A stretch of 64,000 bases of DNA from Triops longicaudatus (taxonomy: Eukaryota; Arthropoda; Branchiopoda; Notostraca; Triopsidae). The stretch lies in the NCBI GenBank assembly GCA_022885665.1, contig JAGQDJ010000633.1:1178001-1242000 (forward strand), in the 5' to 3' direction. Below the pieces are notes generated by a model. That model saw only the letters and a program-made list of their open reading frames with translations, was not told the origin of the DNA and ran no database searches. A program made the translations under genes and the position numbers. This document shows, piece after piece, positions 12,048 to 22,327 of the stretch. Positions within the stretch are counted from its first letter, which is position 1; each line of letters begins with the position of its first letter.

Positions 12048-13486
12048 TTAGCCGGAAGAAGCCGTTTCCGTGGGAGAAGTATCACCGCTGTGTGTTCCAC
12101 TTTCAACCAAACGCTGCTTGTTCAAACGAGCCAATTCAACGCGACGTTCCTAGTAGTTGAAGATAATGACACAATTAGAAAAAGTAGTTCGTGCAGCTGC
12201 CCAAAGAGTCACAGGTAAAGGCAGTTAACTTTCAACTCTCATAAGAACTACGAAGTTTCTTACATGTTGCTTGAGCCTACTGAGCATTTCTTGCTCTTTT
12301 TCTCCCTTTAATTCCACAGCGTGCTGCAGCTTTGATGCAATGACTTCCTCAAGATGGCGCAATTTCTCTTCGTTGGTTTGACGGACAGATTTGACTCGCT
12401 CCTCCTTTAGAATTTCATGCGTGAGAAAAAAAGAAAAACAACGGTTCCACAATCAAGACATCGACACCGAGCTTCAACGGAAAGACTGAACCAAAACCAA
12501 AAAAATAAAAGTTTACATGGGTGCGCAAGCGTTCTTGGAGTGCTCGAAGTTGATCATCACGTTTAGCATCAGCAGATCGTATACGTTCCTCAATCTGTTG
12601 TCGCAACTCATCCGTCTGGTTTTCGAGTGAGGCACGGACTTCCTCAACGTGATCCATCTATGTTTTTTACCAACGGAAACGTAAGAAGCAACAAAAACAA
12701 AGACATGCTCAAGACACGTAAAAGGAACGACTCGACAACTTAAATCGGAAATGCTGTCCAATGTAGCAACCGAAGGGAAGCCAACCCTTTTAATCGTTAA
12801 CTACTTAAATCAAGATAGACTTACGTGCTCCTTGAGCTTGCCCTTGAGGCCGTTCAAGTATGCTTCACGGTTTTCCTTCATTTCTTCCATCTTTTGTTCC
12901 AAGGAGTCCTTAGCTTGTTTCACAAAAGCTTCGTTAAGTTCCTCTCGTTTGCGAATGGCTTCTTCCATGCGAGACATTTTCTCGGCCAAAGTTGCGTGTT
13001 TGCTAGCTTCCATATTCTACATCACAGTGCCACAGAAATACATTGACTATCTGACCGAAAACAAACATGTTTAGGACTGCAAAGATGTGAACTCACCAGC
13101 CTCCTTTCCTCTGCGGCTTTCAACTTCTTATCAATATCTTCACCAGACACTGGGCGTGTCGTGGGAGGAGAGGAAGGACGACGAGGAGACACGCCAGTAG
13201 TAGGCTCAGCTAAAATTACTTCATAGCGGAGTCCACCTTTCGCTTTCTCTTCACAACGGATTTCAGTAGCTGTAATAGAAAGAAAACACATTATTTTACC
13301 GAATACCATAATCTTTTTCTCCAATTCATTGACGTTGTTCGTAATTTAATGAAAAGGTAACCACAATTCCAACCCATAACCAACACAATCCGAACAAAAC
13401 AGTAACTTGTACCAATGCAGAACAACAAACACCCTAAGCTGAGTATACTTCCTCTAAACGAACTTACACTCTTGATTGGCACTCAT
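12048..13486 (-). CDS. stai: Stathmin (short first-exon isoform)
   Basis: Stathmin binds two alpha/beta-tubulin dimers along one long helix and destabilises microtubules; phosphorylation turns it off. Exons: 13486-13468 (coding start MSANQE), 13269-13097, 13016-12825, 12657-12517, 12404-12264 and 12149-12048; 255 residues. After the start comes GLRYEVILAEP, the family's tubulin-capping N-terminal strand. A Pro/Ser-rich linker (SPRRPSSPPTTRP) with likely phosphorylation sites follows, then about 170 residues of charged coiled-coil helix (KHATLAEKMSRMEEAIRKRE, EELRQQIEER-like heptads). The helix is longer than in human stathmin-1 (149 residues), as is usual for the arthropod protein. Further alternative 5' exons lie upstream at 14672-14758 and 15613-15667. 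Confidence 0.92.
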
Positions 13487-14671
13487 AATGGAAGAATATT
13501 GGAAGGAAATTCGATTAGGTAGCACTGGCAGTCAGCAATAACCACTTACACTTGGTCCGTGAAGGTATGTAAGTAAGGCGTGTCTTAACTCAAGCTCAGC
13601 CTTCAAGTAGCTTCGCTTCCGAGTACTTGTTAGCTTCCTTGCACTAGTCTTGACCTAAGGTTGTTCAGCAGCCGACTGACAGAAGCAACCTGCTCGGAGG
13701 TAGCTGAGTAGACAACGGCTGTTTTCCTGCAGCAGAAATTCTCCGATGCAATCCAACGGATAGCTGCATTGCGGGTTGTCAGGACAACGGGAAAGTCTAA
13801 GCACCGGAGAAAAAAAAAAAGAGCCGTACCCGCCTACGACTGCCATCTAGCCCCTCCCCTCACCTTCAACTAAAGATGGCTGATGAGATGAGGAAGCAGA
13901 CCACTGAATATTTTTGTATCGCCAAAGCACCAGTCAATAAGATCCATATAACTTTTCACATCTACAGATTTTAATACCCTCACTGTCAACTGCTCTGAAA
14001 AAATTGAAAAAAAACGAGGACTTAAGTTTAAAGTGAGAAAAAATTTTTCCAGGAAGAAATTTCGATAAACTCTTACTGCAAAGAATTCCACGAGGATTTA
14101 CGAGATGAAACCTTGACTTTACCTGGGCTTAAACAATAATTAGATTAGGCTACGGAAAGTCAAGAAAAAAATTCGCGAGGGTTAGACAGGGACAGGTTCT
14201 CGTGGCACAGCAGCCGAAATCAATAGTGCCGACTCTCGTGCATTTCGTTCTCAACTACACTTGCTCTGTGCGGGCTGATACTTTGGGCTAGAACTCGAAG
14301 GGCTGAAAAGACTTGCCGAATTTCAGGAACGAGAAACGAAATTGATTGCAAGCGGAGGCCGTGGCGTGACTTCTATTCTTAAGCGAGCTATAACTTTTTT
14401 GTGTGCAAGAATGATAGAACAAGGAGGGAGAGAACAGGGGGTGAGACGATGACTCAGTACTGCAGTAAGCACAGCAGCACCGGGAGCGCCAAATCAATAC
14501 CGTGCCGATTTGCAAAAAAAGTGACGAAACGAAGAAAAAAAGTTGAAATAATCCTTTAGTCCGTCCAAAATAAAGTAACAGAACGTGTTTAAGGTTGCAT
14601 TTTCACCAAGCCGCATAGGAAAATCTTGATGACACTAGGATGCGAGAGAATGGCAAGATTTTGTTACTTAC

Positions 14672-14758
14672 TCGTATAAACAATAGGCTTTTGGCGCACG
14701 GGATGTATAGCAATTTGAGGAACGGCTGAATAAGGTGCTTGTCCGCTCTTCCAGCCAG
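14672..14758 (-). CDS. Candidate in-frame cassette exon of stathmin
   Basis: Minus-strand segment bounded by a pyrimidine-rich acceptor (CTCTTTAG) and the perfect donor GTAAGT. It is 87 nt, exactly 29 codons, and phase 1 at both ends, the same phase as the stathmin first exons and exon 2. Read in that phase it is open: GWKSGQAPYSAVPQIA, then IHPVRQKPIVYT, and it joins TEIRC of exon 2. Skipping or including it therefore keeps the frame. It shows no known domain; a regulatory or targeting extension is only an inference. Confidence 0.5.
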
Positions 14759-15612
14759 CTAAAGAGGATTTGGCGGAAAGTTTTAAAGTCAGCGACTCTT
14801 TCTCATTATAGATAATGACGGTGATAGCGTCATTTTCTATAATCTTCAGATGTAAATAAGTTAATAATTATTCAAAATTACCCGGCCTGGCTCGGCAAGA
14901 GTGGCAAAAGCATTGGAGCACGGAATTTCTGACCAAAGTAAGCAACATGATTGGACTGACTATGGACTAGAGCTATGGACAAACGTGACTAGCACTGGGT
15001 AACAGAACCTATTTGCCACTAATACCAACTCACGATCTCCACTAACACAACATGACCTGCTCGCTTGCAGCTCAACCACGAATCGAGGGGTGAACTGACA
15101 GAGGTGCTTTAGTCGACGCTCGCTAGGACTGATTCACCCTATGGCGACAGAGCAGGAGCTGCTCGCTGGTGCGTCGCTCCCTGCTCAGCTTTCCACCCCC
15201 CTTTTTAGATCGCCGGATCGTGCAGGGAGCCCCTTGTGGTAGCCTGTCTCTAGCAGGCTTTTATAGCACGAATTTCATTCCTGAGGGTGGGCAAGATCAA
15301 TAGCAACGTCTCGCCTCCAAGTCTGGGACTCAAATGGAGAGCTTGGAAGAAGAGAAATATAGATCGTCCCATAGCACCGCAGGGCGAACAAATGACACGT
15401 AAGGGGGAACGATTAGAGAAGCTAGGGTGGGTAATCAAACCGGGAGAATACAGGTAATATCAATAACCTCTTAAATGACTCGGCTGCTGATGCTAAGGGC
15501 TTTTTGAACCCCATTATAACAGCATCAAGATAAAGAAACTCAAGTATCAACCCAACCCATATGCAAAGCATACAACTCATGCGAAAAGCAGAAGTTGCCA
15601 ATCGTCACTTAC

Positions 15613-15667
15613 ATTCGTTTGGCTGAGACATGTCGAAGTCCAATGGGAATGCGGTACAGGAACTGTA
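15613..15667 (-). CDS. Alternative first coding exon of stathmin (MSQPNE)
   Basis: Minus-strand exon with acceptor CTTGACAG before 15667, an ATG at 15631 and donor GTAAGTG after 15613. Its coding part is 19 nt, encoding MSQPNE plus one base. This is the same length and phase as the proximal first exon at 13486-13468 (MSANQE plus one base). Both can splice to exon 2 at 13269. The upstream acceptor shows it is itself preceded by a non-coding exon, whose donor (GTAAGTT) follows 15998. Confidence 0.6.
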
Positions 15668-16208
15668 CTGTCAAGAGAAAACAAGAAATTGCGAAATACT
15701 CGTTAAATGCATTCATGACTATGATATATTTATATAAAATCGTGAATTTAAGGGGGTAAGGCTCCGGACAGCCAACCACGATTAGGTTAGTTGTTGACCT
15801 TAAAAATATTTATGTTACGTGTCATGCTAGGCTGCTATGCACGAAACTAGCGCAAACATGGACTTTCTGCCCTGGAAATCCATAGAACAAGGTGACAAAA
15901 ATCAAATCGTAAAGCAGATTCACGCGACTGAAAAAAGGTAGACAGACGCTATAGGTGAGGTTCCGCATGCAGATGTTTAGATCAAATATCAACTTACCGA
16001 ATGGGGATAATAGACGTCAACGCGTAGTTTTCTCAAACGACACAATTCTTCTGAAAAGAGGTTAAGCTTGGGATGCTTATCGAAAGGTCAGATGTAAAGG
16101 GTGAATACACCAACGTTTTCGCAAGGGTAAACACGAGGGGGAGCTTGCAGACGGTGCAATGCAGCAAAATGCGGAGATGAATTTGAGTAAGCGGGAATTT
16201 GAACGCCG

Positions 16209-16217
16209 CTTTTTATA
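16209..16217 (-). promoter_or_regulatory. Probable distal stathmin promoter (TATA box)
   Basis: TATAAAAAG on the minus strand. About 200 bp downstream there is a strong donor (CCCCATTCG|GTAAGTT, exon end 15998), so a non-coding first exon of roughly 190 nt would lie between them. This exon would feed the coding first exon at 15667-15613. Confidence 0.45.
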
Positions 16218-17040
16218 CCTCAAAATCTTCAACGGTTTCAGACTCCAATCGTGGTTTCATTGGATTACCTTGCCAAAAAGAAAGACGTTTTCCTTCCATT
16301 GGCTGGCTTCTTGCCATACCGGTAAAAAGCGCGATTTCAAATCAAATTTGGGCAGCTGACGCGTTCTTTCTGTTTTCGTGGGGGGCTCCTTTTTCTCATG
16401 ATCTGCACGTTCCCGGAAAGGTTGATAAAAGACGTTGCAATTTCCTTCTTTCACTTAAACACAACGCACCGATATCATGTAATCCCCACACCTGTTTTTC
16501 AAAACCCATTACCGTCCATTGTTCTTATGATCCCGTAATTTATTGAAGGTCTTCTGAAGTTCATAATCCCCTTGGTATTATATCAAACGAAGTGTTATGC
16601 AGTCTTGTTACGTACTTTATTTTGGTATACCACCCCTGACGGCCGACCATGCCTTATACCAGTGAGCTCACGAATGTTATGACCACACGGGAAGTATTTA
16701 ATCAATAGTTTGAATATTTTGTATTTTTGATTAATGAAAAATTTTATACTGCTGCAGGAAACTAATGACATTGTTTTTTTATGTATTAAGAAAGAGAAGC
16801 AAATGTACTTCTCTGATTAGGAAAACAAATGTTTTACTGCAAATGCGACTCATTGCGAAAACGTCCATGCGCTTTTTTATTATCTGCATTCATGGGTGGA
16901 GTGGAGTTTAACCGTCACGTGCCCTAAAAGGATACCCCCACCGTTAACCAAGCTCCAACGGCTATGTCGGATGACTCACGCAAACAGTCCATTTTTAATG
17001 AACAAAGACTGTATTCGCTTCATAAGTTGTCCTACAAATT

Positions 17041-18812
17041 CTATGACTTTTTCGCTGCACTCATCCCTTTTTGTATAATTTTTTGTGTTGTGACAGGTGC
17101 CTGTTTAGTGGGATCATATTTGTAAGTTTTCGTCACTGGACCCAATCCCGCTCGCTTAAACTGCATCTCGTCAAATTTTTGTCTTTCTTCCATTTGTTTG
17201 GTAATTTTCATATTTGTCCAAGCTAGAAAATAAAATGTTTTTAGTCCCCCTACTTCTGGCACTTCCAAATACTCACATTCTTTGAAACCTTCCACGAATC
17301 CTTTAGGCTTGACCGGTAAGGATTCTGGGTTATGTTTTTTCAGTTGTTCAATATTGAAATAACTTCGGACACTAGGAACCCTTAAAATACCCACTTGCGC
17401 CAATGAAATCAAATTCGTTGACAGCCAGTAGCACAAAATGGCCTGTGCAAAACAAAACGCTTTTTTCAAGTTTGTTTATCTCAAGGTAAAATATGTACCC
17501 CGGGAAAGTTCATGATAAACGGGAACATTATTACAGGCATTGCCCTTAGAAAATACTGAATCATTCTGCCAGATCCGGTATCAAAATTTGCAGCGTCGGT
17601 TCCAAGCTAGGGAATTGATACATAAAAACATTAAAAAGAAAAATAACGAGTTAAATACCAAACAAGTCTATTTTTATTATAATGAAAGTAAATAAATAAT
17701 ATTAGAAAGCAATACCTTAATGGTCAAATACATCGTCGTACTCGTCAGCAAAGGTAAAATGTAGTAAGGATCCGCAACGGTCAAATCAGTAAACCACCAC
17801 AAACCTCCTTCTCTCATGCTCGCAACAGGAGTGTTGGCCATACCACGCAATGCCATGAAAAATGAGATGAAAATGGGTGCCTGAAACAGAACTGACGTAA
17901 TTTCATAGTTTAAGACCCTCTTAAAAACGATACCTGGGCTAAAGGGACGGCCATATTTCTTAAAGGACTAATCTCTTTTTCCTTCATGAACTGCATCATT
18001 TCTTGACCGTACCGGGCCGCTTCAAAGGCATTGCCAGATTGTCGTGCTTGGGTCATTTTCAGCTGAAGTACCTGAATCTGAGGCATATTGTTGGTCATTT
18101 TGGCTGCGTTACGCTGGGCCATAATCACCAGGGGAAAGAGCGCCAATCGAACGGTTAACGTTCCTTTAAAACACAATTGATTCATTCGATTCAATTTCAT
18201 TGTCGTTAGCTATAACTTTAATACGCAAACCTATGGCTATACAGGTCCACCATGGTATATCGAGTCCTGTGTGCAGATATTCCATTGCATACTGCGTCAG
18301 CCCTACAGGTCCGTAACCACCAAGTCCGACTGAGCTGAAGCTAGGCTCGGCTAATGCTTCAGTTATGAGATTGGCAGCATCAGGAGACAGAGTAGTTTCC
18401 GGTGATACGGGAGGAGGAGGTATATAATCAGCAGCTGTGACACTATAATACCATATTATTTATTCTGCAAACAAGCGCTACAATATACGTAGTACTTTGT
18501 TTGGTTGGCAACCTCAGAAGTAGGAGCATCTTTTAGACTGATCTGTAACGGAGACTTTTCGGTGGGCCAAAAACTCCATGTAAAGTTTCTTGAGCTCACG
18601 TACGACGCGCAAGGAAGTCCAACCTGTAAGAAAGTTCATCAGACGTTCGTAACCAAAATGTTCAAAAGCTGAATTACTTGAGCGTGAGAGGGTGATAAAA
18701 CTGATCCTGTGGATCTGCACTTGATAAGTTGATGAACGCTGGATAACCGGCTGAGTCTGGCGAATTGTTGGGCTGAGCTCCCGAAGGCACAAAGCCGATG
18801 TAAGCTCTGCAT
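17041..18812 (-). CDS. OXA1L: Mitochondrial inner-membrane insertase OXA1L
   Basis: Inserts nuclear- and mitochondrion-encoded proteins into the inner membrane (YidC/Oxa1/Alb3 family). Eight exons: 18812-18678, 18623-18496, 18442-18231, 18163-17934, 17880-17716, 17606-17499, 17442-17277 and 17222-17041; 441 residues. The ATG at 18812 was chosen because it opens an Arg/Ser-rich mitochondrial presequence ([19 protein letters not shown]); the frame continues further upstream without a Met. Family signatures include [26 protein letters not shown], the soluble loop with [34 protein letters not shown] and [14 protein letters not shown], which together cover five membrane helices. The tail is basic (QKIIQKG, AAKKS), as expected for ribosome binding in the matrix. 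It is head-to-head with twisted gastrulation, 383 bp between start codons. Confidence 0.93.
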
Positions 18813-19195
18813 ATTTGTTTTTAAGCGAACAAACTGAGGCTGCGGCAAAACTTCGCAGTTTGCTTACAACATACCACCCTCACGTGGACCTGTGTTTTTA
18901 CCGAAAGCCGGCTGCCTTGTTTGGATGTTGGACAAAATCTCTCGTACAGTCGCTAGGTGGTACTAATTACTAAAATCTCCGGAGGGCTTTTTGAAGCGCA
19001 CCTTTGTTTATGCAAATTCCTTCACGTCCCCTTCATTAGCTAGCCAATACAAAGGGGTGCTGATTGATTAGGAGTTGGAAGTGACGAGTTCTAAGAATAT
19101 GGCCATACCAAAGTAATGCTTTTTCTGTCAATTTTGGGTCCATGGGAGTGCATGTTTGATTTTTTCTAACGCACGTATTTATCTCAAGCAGAATT
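18813..19195. promoter_or_regulatory. Divergent promoter region OXA1L / twisted gastrulation
   Basis: A 383-bp interval separates the two outward-facing start codons, so it must contain both promoters and both 5' leaders. I see no TATA box at a convincing distance on either strand. Confidence 0.45.
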
Positions 19196-20087
19196 ATGGC
19201 AAAACCTGGAGTACTTATAGTGCTATGCTTTGCTTTGGCATTATCTGTTACGTACGTGTATTCGTGCAATCAGGCTGTTTGCGCGAGCATTGTCAGTAAA
19301 TGTATGCTGACACAATCTTGCAAATGCGAGTTGCGAAACTGCACATGCTGCAAGGAATGCTTTACTTGTCTGGATTACCTGTACACGGAATGTTGCTCTT
19401 GTGTTGGTGAGTTTGCACTCAAGGAACAATCTGAATTATTCGTTCTGCAAGTTACAAATTATATTAAACCTGTGTGTTTTGATAGAAATGTGCCCGAAAC
19501 CTAATGACACCGCCAGCGAATTGTCGAAAAAGTCTCACGTTGAAGAACTGTCCGAAAATGAAGCAATTCCTGACCTTTTTAAGGCTCTTACGGAAGAACG
19601 GGACGCTATTAACCGTTGGGTCACTTTCACGTTTCCTGTCGACTTGAACTTGTCCATTTTCCGGCCTAAGCTTGATAAGGAGATTAAGTACAAGACAATC
19701 GACGCGGAACAAGAGGTTATTCCACTCAAAGACCTCATCACAGTCAATTGCACAGTAGCTTACATGAGCCAGTGCATGTCATGGCAGAAATGTCGTAAAT
19801 CATGCAGCGCTATGGGTGCTTCATCGTACCGTTGGTTCCATGACGGCTGTTGCGAATGTGTAGGAAGCACATGCATTAATTATGGCATTAACGAAAGCCG
19901 GTGCTTACTTTGTCCTTTACCGGACGATGAAGATGACGACTTACCTATCGAACCTGAAGGGTTTGTCGACTACGACTTTGAATCGGATAATTTAACCGAG
20001 AAGGAAGAAAAGGATAGTAAAGAAAAGCTGCAGAAAGACAAACCGCACAGTCTTCCTGACGAAAAGAAGGAATTAACTGCTGAATAG
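19196..20087 (+). CDS. tsg: Twisted gastrulation (secreted BMP modulator)
   Basis: Tsg binds BMP ligands and Chordin/Sog outside the cell and tunes dorsal-ventral BMP signalling. Two exons, 19196-19406 and 19486-20087, joined in phase 1; 270 residues. A signal peptide (MAKPGVLIVLCFALALSVTY) precedes the N-terminal Cys-rich domain: CNQAVCASIVSKC, CTCCKECFTCL and ECCSC. Then come the VEELSE and IPDLFKALTE segments. The C-terminal Cys-rich domain has CMSWQKCRKSC, MGASSYRWFHDGCCECVG and CINYG, as in animal Tsg. After the last cysteines the protein has an added acidic/lysine-rich tail of about 50 residues (DDEDDDLP, then KEEKDSKEKLQKDK), not present in the vertebrate protein. Several NxT/NxS sequons are present. 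Confidence 0.95.
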
Positions 20088-20242
20088 GCTTCGTTTTGGT
20101 TAGTTACGATATACATATCCGTCCATTCTGTTATAATTACGAATTATTTGTAATTTCGCGGTAAGTTCGTTTAAGTACCTCTGACTTTTAAGCGGTTTTT
20201 TTACTATACGCTTTTCATATTCCACATTTATATGTGCACATT

Positions 20243-21579
20243 TTACTGTACAAAAGTAGCCATGTAGCTTTTCGAAACTTTGCGCAACCATCGTTTCCAG
20301 CTCACCCAACCCGAAGAACCCGAAATTCCGGCAATCATGACAATACAGATATATACAACAAACAGAAGCAAGGTTTTGTGTTTCCAAAACCAACCTTTAG
20401 CCAAAGTTGTGATACTAGGGCTTACGAGGTTGGCTTTGCTGTTATACACGAACAAATATCGCACGCATACCATGTCATCGTTTGTTACCACAAAGTACTT
20501 TTCTGGCACATTACCACCCATGCTGTCTTCCACTTCAGCGCGACTGGGCTTTTCAGTTAAGGCACATTTGACATCTGGATGATCAATCATTTCGCACAAG
20601 GCTACACAACTAAGTAAAGGTCCTATTTGGCTTTTCTTCCAACCCAGACCACTTGGACTATACATCAGACAAAGGCTCAGCTCACTGGAGAGGTAAATGC
20701 CTTGACCGAATAAGGAGTTCTATAGTCAAATAGATTTGCTTAGTTCCTGAACAGACAGCTCAACGAAAGACATTCGTATAAAAGTCCCATAGTAGGCTTC
20801 TGTTCGTTAGTGGCTTATTTTGTCGAAAAGTTTTGTACAATTGCTCATTTTGTGCAACCTCAAAACATATATGTTGCCAACACAAGAAACCGTACAAAAC
20901 TCCACAACAGAAGAAGTCCTCAATAGACAATGCCCAGTATGGATATTTCTTAAAATAAAAGAAGTTACCTTATTGCGGTGCTGATGTAAACCTGTCGTCA
21001 GAATGGAATAGAAGTTTTCGAGACGGCTGCCATGGAATCCAAAATGAGAAAAGTTTCCACCCTTTAAATTACCCCAGCGCAATTCTTGAGTCTCGTCCCA
21101 GCACACTTTGAACACATGATTAGGTGGTTTACTAACGGCTAGGGGATGAATGTTCGGCTCTCTCGCAACATCTTGTAATGCCTTCCGATAAGTCTTTTAG
21201 TAAATACGCTTCTAGAGAAGCATTCTCTGTAGCAAATATAACCAATAATTACCTCTTGCAAAGTCGAGGGCCGAAGTATTGGATTTGACTCAATTACATG
21301 TCTTAACAGTGTTCTTTGGCTGTGTAAACTAGTTTCAGTGTTCAGATCTGCCAATTCGTCTATTTCGGCTCTCTGAAAAGAAAAGTTACATATTAAGAGA
21401 TAAGCAAGTTAAAAAAAAAAATAAACGAAAATATTGTGTACAATCCGATTGATGTCTATTTCCCCATTTTCCCCCATAAAATCGTTCGGCAGAGGCCTTA
21501 GCAAAGAATTAAACTTGAAGCTCTGGGCCGAAGCAACAAAAAAGGACCACTTCAAATCATGGCCCAGGTTCGTTGACAT
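20243..21579 (-). CDS. PARP16: PARP16, tail-anchored mono-ADP-ribosyltransferase
   Basis: PARP16 attaches single ADP-ribose units to ER stress sensors and importin, and sits in the ER and nuclear membrane through a C-terminal helix. Four exons: 21579-21442, 21372-21243, 21171-20969 and 20719-20243; 315 residues. The N-terminal helical domain has SFFVASAQSFKFNSLLRPLP. The NAD-binding histidine is in HGSRLENFYS (about residue 136), the second catalytic tyrosine in GQGIYLSSELS (about 166), followed by CEMIDHPDVKC and PEKYFVVTNDDMVCVRYLFV. A hydrophobic segment (LLLFVVYICIVMIAGI) with basic flanks lies near the C-terminus. Exon 2 uses the donor after ATTATTG; an earlier GTAATT would break the frame. 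The gene converges with tsg; the stop codons are about 155 bp apart. Confidence 0.93.
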
Positions 21580-22327
21580 TGTGCCGAAGTTTGAGTTGTC
21601 TTGAGTGTTACTTTAATGCTCGATTGAGCAAGACAACGCAGCGGGATTCATTTGCACTGTCCCGATTGCTTGACGTGTTTACCTCATCGTGTTTTGATTA
21701 TCTTGTTGACACGCGTAGCACTTTCAAGCAGTTCGAAAAGACCCGCCCACTACTCTCGGTCTTCCCGCGTGATACAAAGTGTTTAAGTCCGACAGCTATT
21801 TTTTTCAGAATCCAGAATATCAAAGCGCCACTCCTTGACTTACTTGAGCATAAACAAGGCAAGACGAAGGGTTTTACATAATGTTCTATATTATCGTTTG
21901 TTATAAATAATCACGCCCCCTAATTATAAAAACAAGGGCCGCTAAGGCTTGGTAATTCACGCTTGTTCGGACACATCTTTGCCAATACAAAAGAAAAGCC
22001 CATCGTTCTCACTTAGTACATTGACAACGTAACATGCGGGAAACAGGTTATGTACAATTCCGCATTGCCCTGCGCACCGTTCTAAGATAACACGAATAAA
22101 ATGTAGACGTGATATCCTACTGTTATTGGCTAAATCGTAAATAAATACTGAGGTTTTACTAAAGACATAACACAAAAATTCAAACCGTAAATATAAATGA
22201 ACGAGTCATAAAAAAGCACGAGATTGAGTTGTCAGCACCAGATGCACTTCGATAGCTGCCCGTGTAGTTCCATGTTTCTTCTATTGAAATACCAACACGA
22301 ACACTTGCTTCTCAAAAATTCCCTTAA
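21580..22327. other. Region between PARP16 start and ASH1 stop
   Basis: No separate gene is supported. An open frame on the + strand (21573-21881) overlaps the PARP16 5' flank and resembles no family. The right half should be the 3' untranslated region of ASH1, and the left half the PARP16 promoter. Confidence 0.4.

Larger units (their letters stand above)
13487..17040. other. Stathmin upstream region and OXA1L 3' flank
   Basis: Apart from the stathmin alternative exons and distal TATA box listed separately, no gene was recognised. One more strong minus-strand donor (CCAAGT|GTAAGTGG, near 13553) could end another non-coding first exon just upstream of the proximal start. From about 16600 rightward is the 3' flank of OXA1L. 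It is A/T-rich and has no open frame I can support. Confidence 0.4.

Noticed and set aside
12751..13074. + strand open frame opposite stathmin exon 3
   Set aside because: Shadow of the Lys/Glu-rich coiled coil; the minus-strand exon structure explains the region fully.
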